Part shown: positions 1-8,688 of the stretch, one piece after another | Position numbering within the stretch: position 1 is the stretch's first letter | Layout of the letters: each line of letters opens with the position of its first letter | Source: Clostridia bacterium | GTDB lineage: Bacteria > Bacillota > Clostridia > Christensenellales > Aristaeellaceae | Direction: 5' to 3' | Length of the DNA: 64,000 nt | NCBI GenBank assembly: GCA_017521565.1 | Contig: JAFXCE010000005.1 | Coordinates: forward strand, 20,839-84,838 | The notes under the pieces: generated by a model | Database searches by the model: none | What the model was told of the DNA's origin: nothing | What the model saw: only the letters and a program-made list of their open reading frames with translations | Translations under genes and position numbers: made by a program

Positions 1-1
1 T

Positions 2-313
2 GAGCAGCTTTCCCGCCTCGCGGTATTGAAGATGAACCTTGACGTAATCCTCGCCAAAAAGGCGTATCTGCTGCTGATGGCGGGCGTTGCTGCCGCATCG
101 CTGGCGGATAGCCTATACAGGATGGTCAGGGGCGCGGGAATCGATCTGCGCGCGCTTGCGCTGCTTGTGCCGGCGGCTGTGCCGTTTATGTGGTGTTTCG
201 TGATGGCGAATCACTCGTTTGATCACACCTATTACACCTATCGGAATATGACCATGGCTGTGCTGGCGCTGTATGCAATGATTCCGTGCATCGTCAGGAA
301 CAGGAAAAGCTAA
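2..313 (+). CDS. C-terminal end of a polytopic membrane protein (partial)
   Basis: The reading frame is open to the window edge, so this is the 3' part of a longer gene; a TTG at 26 and ATG at 32 lie inside it and need not be starts. Two hydrophobic segments (about codons 15-30 and 50-66 of the visible part) flank a short basic loop. The second is followed by an N-H-S-F-D-H...T-Y-R pattern and a last hydrophobic stretch, ending in a basic tail (R-N-R-K-S). Such His/Arg patterns occur at the C-terminus of several clostridial integral membrane proteins, but I cannot name the family. It is followed directly by a strong terminator, so it is the last gene of its transcript. Confidence 0.6.
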   Translation, partial: EQLSRLAVLKMNLDVILAKKAYLLLMAGVAAASLADSLYRMVRGAGIDLRALALLVPAAVPFMWCFVMANHSFDHTYYTYRNMTMAVLALYAMIPCIVRNRKS

Positions 314-325
314 AATAAGTAAAAG

Positions 326-355
326 AAGAAGCTGCGAAGATGCAGCTTCTTTTTT
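326..355 (+). terminator. Rho-independent terminator
   Basis: A perfect 10-bp stem (326-335 with 342-351), 6-nt loop, followed by a run of T. It ends the membrane-protein transcript just before the convergent GH4 gene. Confidence 0.9.
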
Positions 356-367
356 GTTACTTATTGG

Positions 368-1675
368 TTACTTATACTCCGGCAGCCAGCCCTTGTGCGC
401 AAGGATCAGATCGTCGCACAGGGAGACGATATCGTCAATGGACAGCTCGCTCTGCAGGTGCGGATCAAGCATCGCCGCCTGATAGATGGCGTCCTTCTTT
501 TTTGTCATCGCGGCTTCGATGGTCATCAGCTGCACGCCGATGTTGCTGCGATTGAGCGCGGCAAGCTGCTCGGGAAGGTCGCCGACATAGCAGGGCGTCA
601 CACCGCTCTTGTCAACCAGACACGGCACCTCTACGCAGGCATTGCGCGGCAGGTTGGTGATCAGGCCATTGTTGAGGACATTGCCGCCGATCTTGTAGGG
701 CTTGTCCGTCTCCATGGCCTCCATGATGTAGCTGGCATATTCGTGCGTGCGCTCGTGGGTGAGGTGCGGATCGCGGGTCAGCTCGTCGCGGCGCTTTTCC
801 CAGTCGGCAATCTGGCGGATGCAGCGGCGCGGATACTCATCCAGCGGAATGTTAAAACGGTCGATCAATTCGGGATACTTGTCCTTGATGAAGAAGGGCA
901 TGTATTCCGCGTTGTGCTCGCTGGATTCTGTGACGTAATAGCCGAAACGCTTCATGATCTCAAGGCGCACCATGTTATCATGCTTCTCCGTCAGCAGCGC
1001 AGCGCGGCGCTTGATCTCGGGGTAGAGGTCCTTGCCGTCCTTGGTGATCTCCAGCAGCCACGCCATATGGTTGATGCCGGCGATTTTCGTTTGTACGGTC
1101 GGATCGTTTTCCATGCCTACGGACTTGAACAGGCTCTCCGCGCAGACCTGCACGCTGTGGCAAAGGCCCACGGTCTTGACCCCGGTATAGCGCTGCATCG
1201 CGCCGGTGAGCATGGCCATCGGGTTGGTGTAATTGAGGAACCACGCGTCAGGACAGACCTCCTCCATATCGCGCGCAAAGTCCATCATCACGGGGATGGT
1301 GCGCAGGGCGCGGAAGATACCGCCGATGCCCAGCGTATCGGCGATGGTCTGCCTGAGGCCGTATTTTTTGGGAATTTCAAAGTCGGTGATGGTACACGGG
1401 TCATACAGACCGACCTGAATCGCGTTGACGACGTAATTGGCGCCGCGCAGCGCGTCCTTGCGGTTTTCCACGCCGCAGTATTTTTCGATATGCGCCTTGT
1501 TTCCGAGGTTGTTGTTGATGGCGGTGAGCATCAGATAGCTCTCCTCAAGGCGCTGCGCGTCGATATCATACAGCGCGATGGTGCTTTCCGCCAGAGATGG
1601 GGTCAGCATGCTGTCGCCCAGAACGTTCTTGGCAAAGACCGTGGAGCCTGCGCCCATGAATGTGATTTTCGGCAT
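368..1675 (-). CDS. Glycoside hydrolase family 4 (alpha-galactosidase/MelA-like)
   Basis: A 435-aa cytoplasmic NAD- and metal-dependent GH4 enzyme. The N-terminal Rossmann motif G-A-G-S-T-V-F is at residues 8-14. N-Y-T-N-P-M (148-153) and G-L-C-H-S-V-Q (170-176) are typical of the alpha-galactosidase/alpha-glucuronidase branch, and Cys172 and His203 match the family's metal ligands. Length is normal. GGGAGGAA lies just before the ATG, and a TATAAT-like -10 lies at 1717-1722 on the minus strand. It is co-directional with uxuA upstream, separated by a terminator. In this family alpha-galactosidase versus alpha-glucuronidase (GH4 LplD type) is hard to settle from sequence; the neighbouring uxuA would suit an alpha-uronide substrate. 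Confidence 0.9.
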   Translation of the reverse strand: MPKITFMGAGSTVFAKNVLGDSMLTPSLAESTIALYDIDAQRLEESYLMLTAINNNLGNKAHIEKYCGVENRKDALRGANYVVNAIQVGLYDPCTITDFEIPKKYGLRQTIADTLGIGGIFRALRTIPVMMDFARDMEEVCPDAWFLNYTNPMAMLTGAMQRYTGVKTVGLCHSVQVCAESLFKSVGMENDPTVQTKIAGINHMAWLLEITKDGKDLYPEIKRRAALLTEKHDNMVRLEIMKRFGYYVTESSEHNAEYMPFFIKDKYPELIDRFNIPLDEYPRRCIRQIADWEKRRDELTRDPHLTHERTHEYASYIMEAMETDKPYKIGGNVLNNGLITNLPRNACVEVPCLVDKSGVTPCYVGDLPEQLAALNRSNIGVQLMTIEAAMTKKKDAIYQAAMLDPHLQSELSIDDIVSLCDDLILAHKGWLPEYK

Positions 1676-1737
1676 AGAGTCGTTCCTCCCGAAATGATGT
1701 GTAATCAGCTTTTTTCATTATACTGTTTTATGGCCAA

Positions 1738-1772
1738 AAGAAAAAGCCCCGATCTTTCGATCGAGACTTGTT
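1738..1772 (-). terminator. Terminator after uxuA
   Basis: Read on the minus strand, a short stem (CGATC/GATCG extended by G-U pairs) with a GAAA loop is followed by GGGC and a T-rich run. It separates uxuA from the downstream GH4 gene. Confidence 0.6.
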
Positions 1773-1791
1773 TGCGGAGATAATTTGGAAA

Positions 1792-2880
1792 TTACTTTCC
1801 TTCGAGCTTGTCGAGCATGTCCCACACGCCCAGCATGTACATGATGCCCAGCGCACGGTCATACAGGCCATAACCCGGACGGCAGTTGCCCGGGCCCTCG
1901 CCCCAGAGGTGACGGCCATGGTCCGGACGGATGTAGCCCTCGTAGCCGCAGTCATGGTAGGCCTTGAGGATATCCAGAATGCCGGTCTCGCCGTCGCAGT
2001 CGCGGTGGCTGGCCTCGGAGAAGTCGCCGTTCTCGAAGTGCTTGACGTTGCGGATGTGCGCGAAAGCGATGCGGTCGCAGTGCTTGCGGACGATCTCGGC
2101 GACGTTGTTGTTCGGATCGGCGTTCAGAGAACCGGAGCACAGAGTGAGGCAGTTATAGGGATTGTCGACCATCTTGAGGAAGCGGTCGATGTTCTCGGCG
2201 TTGACCAGCAGGCGCGGCAGGCCGAAGATGTCCCACGGCGGATCGTCCATGTGGATCGCCATCTTGATGTCGCACTCCTCGCAGGTGGGCATGATCGCCT
2301 CAAGGAAGTACTTGAGGTTTGCCCAGAGCTTCTCGTGATCGACATCGGCATAGGCCTTGAAGAGCTCGTCGAGCTTGGCCATACGCTCCGGCTCCCAGCC
2401 CGGGAAGGTCATGTTATACTTCTCGGTGAAGTCCATGATGTACTTCGCCATGGCGTTGTAGTCATCCTGGATCATGCCCTTCTCGTAGAACAGCGCGGTG
2501 GAACCGTCGCCGACCTCGTGGAAGAGGTTGGAGCGGGTCCAGTCGAAGATCGGCATGAAGTTATAGCAAATGACCTTAACGCCGAACTTGGACAGGTTGC
2601 GGATGCACTGCTTGTAGTTCTCAATGTACATGTCGCGGGTCGGCAGGCCGATCTTGATATCGTCATGCACGTTCACAGACTCGACGACGTCCATGTTGAA
2701 GCCGTACGGCTCCAGCTGCTTCTGAACTTCAGCGATTTCCTCGACGGTCCAGATTTCGCCGGGCATCTTGTTGTGAAGCGCCCAAACGATGCTGGTCACG
2801 CCGGGGATCTGCTTGATATGACCAAGGGTGATCTTGTCATTGCCCTCGCCATACCAGCGGAAACCCATCTGCATAGGCAT
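1792..2880 (-). CDS. uxuA: Mannonate dehydratase
   Basis: Converts D-mannonate to 2-keto-3-deoxygluconate in hexuronate (glucuronate) breakdown. The 362-aa length and TIM-barrel layout fit the UxuA family. Recognisable family segments are A-I-H-M-D-D-P-P (family A-I-H-P-D-D-P-P), the following I-F-G-L-P-R, L-C-S-G-S-L, and R-P-D-H-G near the C-terminus. GGAGGAATTC precedes the ATG and a good minus-strand promoter lies at 2949-2978. No uxaC, uxuB or kdgK is in the window, so the rest of the pathway must lie elsewhere. GH4 lies downstream and a GH20-like gene is divergent. Confidence 0.95.
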   Translation of the reverse strand: MPMQMGFRWYGEGNDKITLGHIKQIPGVTSIVWALHNKMPGEIWTVEEIAEVQKQLEPYGFNMDVVESVNVHDDIKIGLPTRDMYIENYKQCIRNLSKFGVKVICYNFMPIFDWTRSNLFHEVGDGSTALFYEKGMIQDDYNAMAKYIMDFTEKYNMTFPGWEPERMAKLDELFKAYADVDHEKLWANLKYFLEAIMPTCEECDIKMAIHMDDPPWDIFGLPRLLVNAENIDRFLKMVDNPYNCLTLCSGSLNADPNNNVAEIVRKHCDRIAFAHIRNVKHFENGDFSEASHRDCDGETGILDILKAYHDCGYEGYIRPDHGRHLWGEGPGNCRPGYGLYDRALGIMYMLGVWDMLDKLEGK

Positions 2881-2911
2881 AAGAATTCCTCCATTTACGG
2901 TATTTGTATCT

Positions 2912-2978
2912 TCCTTCTATAACAGAAGGACAAATTTTGAGTAATTTGATTATAACATAAAACACTTCTGTCTGACAA
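2912..2978 (-). promoter_or_regulatory. uxuA promoter with inverted repeat in the leader
   Basis: On the minus strand TTGTCA (2973-2978) and TATAAT (2949-2954) are 18 bp apart. Downstream of the -10, in the presumed 5' leader, a 7-bp inverted repeat TCCTTCT/AGAAGGA (2912-2918 and 2924-2930) sits where an operator would act. A GntR-type hexuronate repressor would be the usual candidate, but none is in the window. Confidence 0.7.
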
Positions 2979-3040
2979 CAACGTGGCCCAGGAAATATCG
3001 CGCAAATGCGCGTAAATTTGAAAATCGGTCAGTCAGATGC

Positions 3041-3069
3041 TTTTCATGCGAGGCATTTCATTTTATAAT
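3041..3069 (+). promoter_or_regulatory. Promoter of the GH20-like gene
   Basis: TTTTCA (3041-3046) and TATAAT (3064-3069), 17 bp apart, about 35 bp before the ATG at 3105. Divergent from the uxuA promoter. Confidence 0.65.
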
Positions 3070-3104
3070 AGGGGAAAAGAATACCACAGCAAGGAGGCTT
3101 TATC

Positions 3105-4172
3105 ATGTTTGACCGCAGCATTCCCATGATCGGTTTCCATACGATCATCAAAGCGCATGAGAGTGTGGATGCGATGATCCGCCTCATTGACGAAGGACTT
3201 GCGCCGGGTGGCTTCAACACCGTGATTCTGGAAATGCGCTATGCATTCCGCTGCTTTCCGGAATTTTCCACCGGGACCATCACCTACGAGGATGCGGGCC
3301 GCATTGCCGACGCCTGCGAGCGCCACGGCATTCGCCTTGTGCCGCTTCTGCCGTGTCTGAGCCATCAGTCCGCCGGGCCGCGCAGCGTGCCGTATCCGCT
3401 GTTTAAGCATCATCCTGAGCTGCTGGAGCGTCAGGGCGTCGTAACGGGGACGGATTGGCCGGACTTTGTGCTGCACAGCTGGTGCGCCTCCAACGACGAG
3501 GTGTTCAAATACATCTTCCCGATGATCGACGAGATGGCCGAGGCATGCCGCGCACAGGCGTTCCATATCGGCATGGATGAACTGTTCGATGTGGCGATAT
3601 GCCCCAAGTGCCGTGAAAAGACGCCGGCGGAGCTCTATGCCCGCACGGTCAGGATTCTCCATGATCACCTCGCCGAAAAGGGAATGGATACGATGATCTG
3701 GGGCGACCGCCTGCTTGACGCCCAGAGGATGGGCTATTCGATGTGGGAAGGCGACCGTTTCGGCATTCATCCCGCGCTGCACCGCACCGATGAGGTCACG
3801 CGTGATATCATCGTCTGCGACTGGCATTATGAGTGGCACTCGGGCGGCTATCCTTCTGTGGAGACGCTGGCGAAGGAGGGATTTTTCGTCGTGCCGTCCT
3901 TCTGGCGCGATGAAAAGAACGCGGCGCATTTCTGGCTGCATGCGCTGGAGGCGCAGTATCTCGCGCAGCGCTATGGATGGCCGGGCAAGCTGGGCGGCAT
4001 GCTTTGTACGAACTGGCGCTCGCTTGATGAGGAGGCGGTTTGCAACATGCTCGCCTCGATCCGCGGGGAGGAAAACGTGCAGGGACCGGGCGCGGATATT
4101 GGCCGCGTGATCCGTGAGATGGCGCCGAAGGGGCAGAAGATGTTTGGCTATCAGGCGTTCAAAAAGGAATAA
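3105..4172 (+). CDS. GH20-like glycoside hydrolase (beta-N-acetylhexosaminidase fold)
   Basis: A 355-aa protein with no signal peptide that looks like the catalytic TIM barrel of family GH20 without the usual N-terminal beta domain. The key motif is H-I-G-M-D-E, with Asp158 and Glu159 matching the GH20 D-E catalytic pair (family H-x-G-x-D-E). Tryptophans in later strands (M-I-W-G-D, C-D-W-H-Y-E-W) fit a sugar site. Cysteines in I-C-P-K-C could bind metal or be structural. AAGGAGG stands before the ATG. Single-domain GH20 proteins are poorly characterised, so the exact substrate (GlcNAc/GalNAc or another hexosamide) is inferred only. Confidence 0.75.
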   Translation: MFDRSIPMIGFHTIIKAHESVDAMIRLIDEGLAPGGFNTVILEMRYAFRCFPEFSTGTITYEDAGRIADACERHGIRLVPLLPCLSHQSAGPRSVPYPLFKHHPELLERQGVVTGTDWPDFVLHSWCASNDEVFKYIFPMIDEMAEACRAQAFHIGMDELFDVAICPKCREKTPAELYARTVRILHDHLAEKGMDTMIWGDRLLDAQRMGYSMWEGDRFGIHPALHRTDEVTRDIIVCDWHYEWHSGGYPSVETLAKEGFFVVPSFWRDEKNAAHFWLHALEAQYLAQRYGWPGKLGGMLCTNWRSLDEEAVCNMLASIRGEENVQGPGADIGRVIREMAPKGQKMFGYQAFKKE

Positions 4173-4196
4173 AGGGGCGTGCGGACGCTCCGTCAG

Positions 4197-4230
4197 GCCA
4201 TCGGCTCAGCCGATGGCTATTTTTCTTTAT
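4197..4230 (+). terminator. Terminator after GH20-like gene
   Basis: A 9-bp perfect stem (4197-4205 with 4209-4217), tight loop, then TATTTTTCTTT. Confidence 0.85.
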
Positions 4231-4243
4231 AGGAAATTGCGTA

Positions 4244-4360
4244 AAACCTCTCCGTCATGCCTACGGCATGCCACCTCCCCTTTCAGGGGAGGCAAGGTCC
4301 GTATGGCGCATCTTGGCTCCCCTGAAAGGGGAGCTGTCGCTGAAAGCGACTGAGGGGTTG
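4244..4360. repeat. Imperfect palindromic intergenic element (REP/MITE-like, about 117 bp)
   Basis: The ends are near-complementary (CCTCTCCGTC at the left, GACTGAGGGG at the right). Inside are nested hairpins: CATGCC/GGCATG, CCTCCCC/GGGGAGG, CTCCCC/GGGGAG, and GTCGC/GCGAC. From memory, elements of this kind, carrying CTCCCCTTTCAGGGGAG arms, are scattered in gut Clostridia genomes. It has no coding content. No second full copy is seen in this window. Confidence 0.7.
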
Positions 4361-4428
4361 AAGTCGGCAAAGCACACTTTTTTACTGCACTGCAACGATG
4401 AAAGATGGAGAAAAAGTGAAATTAGATA

Positions 4429-4457
4429 TGGATTCTGGGGGTATATGGGTGTATAAT
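4429..4457 (+). promoter_or_regulatory. Possible promoter of the ClC gene
   Basis: A perfect TATAAT (4452-4457) has a weak TGGATT (4429-4434) 17 bp upstream. The ATG lies 48 bp downstream of the -10. Confidence 0.45.
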
Positions 4458-4504
4458 AGGCATCCGGAAAAACTGATTACAACAAGAAAAAGTGAGGCAA
4501 AGTC

Positions 4505-5785
4505 ATGCTGATCACAGAAAAATCCAAAGAGATTGCCAAGCATTACGTCACATCGAGCTTCTTCTCTGCGAAGGTGCTCGTCAAGTGGCTTGTGATCGCC
4601 TCGGCGATCGGCGTGATCGTCGGCGCAATCGGTTCGCTGTTCGGTCATATGCTCATTGCGGTCAATCATTTCAGGGAAGCGCATCCGATGATCATCCTCG
4701 CGCTGCCCTTTGCGGGCCTTCTGATCGTATTCCTGTATCGTTTCTTCAAGGATGCGGACGACAAGGGCACCAATATGGTCATCGCGTCGATTCATTCCTC
4801 CACGGGTATCCCCTTCAGAATGGCGCCGCTGATCTTTATCACCACGGTCATCACGCACCTGTTTGGCGGATCCGCCGGCCGCGAGGGCGCGGCGATCCAG
4901 CTCGGCGGAAGCATTGCCAAGCGGATCGGCAGAAAGCTCAGGCTGAACGCCAACGATCAGCATATCATCGTCATGTGCGGCATGAGCGCGGGCTTTTCGG
5001 CGCTCTTTGGCACGCCGCTCGCCGCGACGATCTTCTCGCTGGAGGTCATCAGCGTGGGTATCATGCATTACTCTGCGCTGGTGCCGTGCGTGACAGCGTC
5101 GATGATCGGTCACTTTGTGGCGGAATTCTTCAGGATGCCGCCGGAGGTGTTCCCGGTTGCGGGCATTCCTGCGATGGAGGCGGCGATCTTCTTCAAGGTC
5201 GTGCTGATGGCGGCGATCTTTGGCGTGACGTCGATCCTCTTCTGCATGATCATGCATCAGACGGAGCATCTGCTTGCGCATCATTTCAAGAATCCCTATG
5301 TGCGAATCTTCGTGTCCGCTGTTCTGATTCTCGTGCTGTGCGGCCTTCTGGGCTCGGATATGTACCTCGGCTCGGGCATGCACATCATCGAGCATATCTT
5401 CCATGAGGGCCACACCGACACGTTTGCATTCCTGCTGAAGATGATCTTTACCGCGCTGACCATCGGCGCGGGCTTCAAGGGCGGCGAGATCGTCCCGTCG
5501 CTGACCATTGGCGCTGCGGTGGGCTGCATTGCCGCGCCGGTGTTCGGTCTGCCGGTGTCCCTTGCTGCGGCCTGCGGCATGGCGGGCGTGTTCTGTGGCG
5601 TGACAAATTGCCCGATCACGTCCCTGCTGATCGCCTTTGAGCTCTTTGGCTTTGAAGGCATGCCGTATTATCTGGTTGCCGTGGCGGTCAGCTACATGCT
5701 CTCCGGTTACTATGGCCTGTATCATGCGCAGCGCATCATGTATTCCAAAACGGAAACGCATTTTATCAATACCATCACACACTGA
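4505..5785 (+). CDS. ClC-family anion/proton antiporter, possibly the fluoride (CLC-F) type
   Basis: A 426-aa integral membrane protein with about ten hydrophobic segments. The ClC signature G-S-A-G-R-E-G-A-A-I-Q is present, with Glu127 at the position of the gating glutamate, which supports proton-coupled exchange. The third conserved region reads G-G-E-I-V-P-S instead of G-x-F-x-P. The usual first motif G-S-G-I-P is missing; instead the protein has T-N-M-V-I and R-M-A-P-L before H-L-F-G-G-S-A-G-R-E-G. As I recall, this resembles bacterial CLC-F fluoride exporters more than chloride ClCs. No fluoride riboswitch is visible upstream. GAGG precedes the ATG. Confidence 0.85.
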   Translation: MLITEKSKEIAKHYVTSSFFSAKVLVKWLVIASAIGVIVGAIGSLFGHMLIAVNHFREAHPMIILALPFAGLLIVFLYRFFKDADDKGTNMVIASIHSSTGIPFRMAPLIFITTVITHLFGGSAGREGAAIQLGGSIAKRIGRKLRLNANDQHIIVMCGMSAGFSALFGTPLAATIFSLEVISVGIMHYSALVPCVTASMIGHFVAEFFRMPPEVFPVAGIPAMEAAIFFKVVLMAAIFGVTSILFCMIMHQTEHLLAHHFKNPYVRIFVSAVLILVLCGLLGSDMYLGSGMHIIEHIFHEGHTDTFAFLLKMIFTALTIGAGFKGGEIVPSLTIGAAVGCIAAPVFGLPVSLAAACGMAGVFCGVTNCPITSLLIAFELFGFEGMPYYLVAVAVSYMLSGYYGLYHAQRIMYSKTETHFINTITH

Positions 5786-5795
5786 GCGATTGAGG

Positions 5796-5823
5796 AAAAG
5801 GCTGGAATACCAGCCTTTTTCTT
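5796..5823 (+). terminator. Terminator after ClC gene
   Basis: A 10-bp perfect stem (5796-5805 with 5810-5819), AATA loop, T run. Confidence 0.9.
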
Positions 5824-5832
5824 TATACCTGA

Positions 5833-5861
5833 TTTACGTTATGGATGCTTGCTGATATAAT
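5833..5861 (+). promoter_or_regulatory. Promoter of the double-esterase gene
   Basis: TTTACG (5833-5838), 17 bp, TATAAT (5856-5861), with a TG extension one base before the -10. Confidence 0.7.
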
Positions 5862-5926
5862 GGATACAAAGATATGCGGATTACGGATATGCCGCGGAGG
5901 ATGAACGAAAGGGGATTTTGACGAGC

Positions 5927-8632
5927 ATGAAAAAGGGATTTGTGTGCCTGTGCGCGCTGCTGTGCATGCTGTTGGCTGTGTCTGTGCTGGCCGAGGATGG
6001 CACGGGTGATGCGCTGCATGTGACCCTGCCGGACGGCTATGCGGACAGCGGCCTGCGCTATCCGGTGCTCTATGTGATGCCGGAGGATGGGCTTGGAACG
6101 ATTGACGAGAGCCTGCGCCTGAAGCTGAAAGAGGAAATGACCGATCATCTGAGCATGATCATCGTCCAGCCGGAATTCAGCGAGGGCGACGATCTGATCG
6201 CGAAGATGAAGGAGATCATCCTCGACACCGAATCCACCTATCGCGTGGCGAAGGGGAAGGCGTACCGCGTGCTGATGGGCACGGGCGTGGGCGGCTATCT
6301 GGCCTATGCGCTCGGCCTTGAGCTGCAGGAAGAGATCGGCGCGATGGTTTCCATTCGCGGCAATTTCGCGGGGGAGGATAACCCATGGATCGCGAAGTGC
6401 GGCGATGTGCAGGACAAGCTGGATATGCTTAACATTGCCGATCCGGAATACCTGAATGGCGTATATACCTACATGGACGCGCCGGTCAGCGACGTCTATA
6501 CCAACCAGAAGGGCGGCACCAACGATCTGGGCGCGCTGTTTATCGGCTATGGCACGGGCAGCGCGGCGCATGAGTTCACCGTCCGCCCGGGCGGATATGA
6601 CGATGCGTTCCTGACGGAATCCGTGGCCCGCGTGATGGACCGCCTGACCGGCCGCATGCTGGCGGATGTTGTCTATGGCGGCTTTACGCTTAAGAAGGCG
6701 GCGCTCAGCAGCGCGGATGAGACGGCCGAGGCGCTTTACAGCGTGACGACCGGCGAGGCGCTTGCGGCCTTTGCAGATATTGCGCCGGTGATGGAGGTCG
6801 TCTTCACGGTGACCGATCCCGCCACGGGCGAGGTGCTCGATCAGCAGGTTGTTCCGGGTGCGGCGCTTGAGGGTGGCTGCGCGGTGGCCAATGCGGTAAA
6901 CGGTACGTCCTCTGTGGTGTCCATGGGCGTGCGTGTGCTCGGCGTGGAGATTCCGCTGGCGAGCGCGACGCTGATTCGCATGCAGGACCCGGTCATCGAC
7001 GGCGATATCCAGAAAATCGACCTGATGGGCGACTGGCATTTCCAGTATACCGGCATGCAGACGCTCGATGCGGCGTCCCTGACGGCGCAAGATTGCAGCG
7101 AGTGGCCCGTCGTGCAGCCGGCGCTGACCAGCTGGGTCAAGGGCTTCGGCAACATCAGCGACGAGAACGTGACCTCCGGCTATGGCCCGGATTACTTCAA
7201 TTTCTTCATCACCGGCAGCGGCTATTATGCCAAGACGTTCACCGTGCCGCAGGAATTTGACAGCCAGGAGCTGCTGCTGTCCATCGGCTATGTGGACGAC
7301 CGCTGCGAGGTGTTCCTCAATGGCGTGCGCGTCGGCGCGACGGGCATGGATGAAAACGGCCAGCCGACCGGCGATACGACGTGGGCGGTGTACAGCTGCT
7401 TTGAGGTGGATCCGGCGCTGATCAACCGCGGCGGCGAGAATACCGTGATCGTGCGCGCGTGGAATGATCTTCCCTTCGGCGCGGGCGGCTGGTATGGCGG
7501 CCCGGTTGCGCTCTACAGCCGCGCGGCCTTCGACGCGGAGAACGGCGCGGGCGACAGCGCGCGATTCTACGAGGAGGGCTTTGAGTCCGAATATGCGGCA
7601 AAGGGCCTCGGCAAGAGCGGCACGGTGGAAAACAAATACCTGATCTATCTGCCGGAGGGCTACGAGACCTCGGGCCGCCATTATCCCACGGTGTATCTGC
7701 TCCATCAGTTCAACAGCGATCACACCTCTTATCGCGGCGACAAGGTCAACCAGCTCTTTGATCAGGGCGCGGCGGAAGGCCTGTTTGACGAGATGATCGT
7801 CGTCATCCCCAACAGCAGCGAGGAGAGCTGGTGGGCCGGCGACTGGGAAAAGATGATCACCGATGAGCTGATTCCGCATATTGACGGCAAGTATCGCACC
7901 ATTCGCGATGCGCGCTATCGCCTGACGGCGGGCTGCTCCATGGGCGGTCAGGGCGCGATGGCGGTGGCGCTGCGCAATCCGGATTTCTTTACCGGCGCGG
8001 TGAGCTTCTTCGGCGCGTTCTCCTACGGCGGCGCGAGCAGCCCGAACGCGATTGCGGCGAAGGAAAGCGCGGAATACATGGACAGCTTCAGCCTGTACTT
8101 CATCTGCGGCAACCAGGACAGCTACGGCTTCGGCGTGCCGGCGATTGCGCTCAATCAGCAGCTGGAGGCGATGAACGTGAATCACGGCTTCTTCATCGAC
8201 AACGGCGGCCATGACAGCGCGTTCTACATCCCGTTCTTCAAGGATGCGTTTGCCTATATCCGAAATGACATGTATAAGAGCGACGAGGCGATTGAATCTC
8301 TGGTCAAGGGCGGCCTGACCGTGGTTGGCACGCAGGTGACGGCGACGATGGATAGCTTGCCCGGCATCGAAGCCTATCATTATACCGTGCCCGCGTCGTC
8401 CTACACGAAGAACCCGAATCCTCAGCTGGACGCCGCGCTCACGCTGACCGTCACGCAGAACGGTGAGCCTGTCATGCAGGAGCGCACCTCCCATCACAGT
8501 GCGTCCGATATGATCAGCGTTGTAATCGAGCTCGATGTTGCTCCTTATGTCGACGCCTCTCAGCCGTTTGAGGTTGTTCTTACTGCCAATATCCTCGATC
8601 GTACCATTGAACTGGCTCGTATCCAGAAATAA
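5927..8632 (+). CDS. Secreted multidomain carbohydrate esterase with a degenerate second esterase domain
   Basis: The ATG at 5927 is preferred to the TTG at 5918 because GAAAGGGG is well spaced to it and it begins a clean signal peptide (residues 1-21, ending V-L-A-E). The 901-aa protein has four parts. First is an esterase-like region (about 25-250) whose nucleophile elbow reads G-T-G-V-G, with Gly120 where serine should be. Second is a linker. Third is a GH2-type galactose-binding sandwich (about 350-545). Fourth is an active-looking CE1/esterase-D domain (about 560-810) with G-C-S-M-G (Ser671) and His762 in G-G-H-D, then a C-terminal beta domain. CE1 enzymes remove acetyl, feruloyl or similar esters from polysaccharides. 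The N-terminal copy is probably structural or substrate-binding. Confidence 0.85.
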   Translation: MKKGFVCLCALLCMLLAVSVLAEDGTGDALHVTLPDGYADSGLRYPVLYVMPEDGLGTIDESLRLKLKEEMTDHLSMIIVQPEFSEGDDLIAKMKEIILDTESTYRVAKGKAYRVLMGTGVGGYLAYALGLELQEEIGAMVSIRGNFAGEDNPWIAKCGDVQDKLDMLNIADPEYLNGVYTYMDAPVSDVYTNQKGGTNDLGALFIGYGTGSAAHEFTVRPGGYDDAFLTESVARVMDRLTGRMLADVVYGGFTLKKAALSSADETAEALYSVTTGEALAAFADIAPVMEVVFTVTDPATGEVLDQQVVPGAALEGGCAVANAVNGTSSVVSMGVRVLGVEIPLASATLIRMQDPVIDGDIQKIDLMGDWHFQYTGMQTLDAASLTAQDCSEWPVVQPALTSWVKGFGNISDENVTSGYGPDYFNFFITGSGYYAKTFTVPQEFDSQELLLSIGYVDDRCEVFLNGVRVGATGMDENGQPTGDTTWAVYSCFEVDPALINRGGENTVIVRAWNDLPFGAGGWYGGPVALYSRAAFDAENGAGDSARFYEEGFESEYAAKGLGKSGTVENKYLIYLPEGYETSGRHYPTVYLLHQFNSDHTSYRGDKVNQLFDQGAAEGLFDEMIVVIPNSSEESWWAGDWEKMITDELIPHIDGKYRTIRDARYRLTAGCSMGGQGAMAVALRNPDFFTGAVSFFGAFSYGGASSPNAIAAKESAEYMDSFSLYFICGNQDSYGFGVPAIALNQQLEAMNVNHGFFIDNGGHDSAFYIPFFKDAFAYIRNDMYKSDEAIESLVKGGLTVVGTQVTATMDSLPGIEAYHYTVPASSYTKNPNPQLDAALTLTVTQNGEPVMQERTSHHSASDMISVVIELDVAPYVDASQPFEVVLTANILDRTIELARIQK

Positions 8633-8643
8633 TCCTTTTATGC

Positions 8644-8675
8644 AAAAACCGGAGGCGTTTGCCTCCGGTTTTTTA
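8644..8675 (+). terminator. Terminator after esterase gene
   Basis: An 11-bp perfect stem (8646-8656 with 8661-8671), GTTT loop, T run. Confidence 0.92.
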
Positions 8676-8688
8676 TGCGAAGAAGGGG

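Noticed and set aside
4370..4504. Fluoride riboswitch ahead of the ClC gene
   Set aside because: The conserved crcB-motif core is not present in this stretch.
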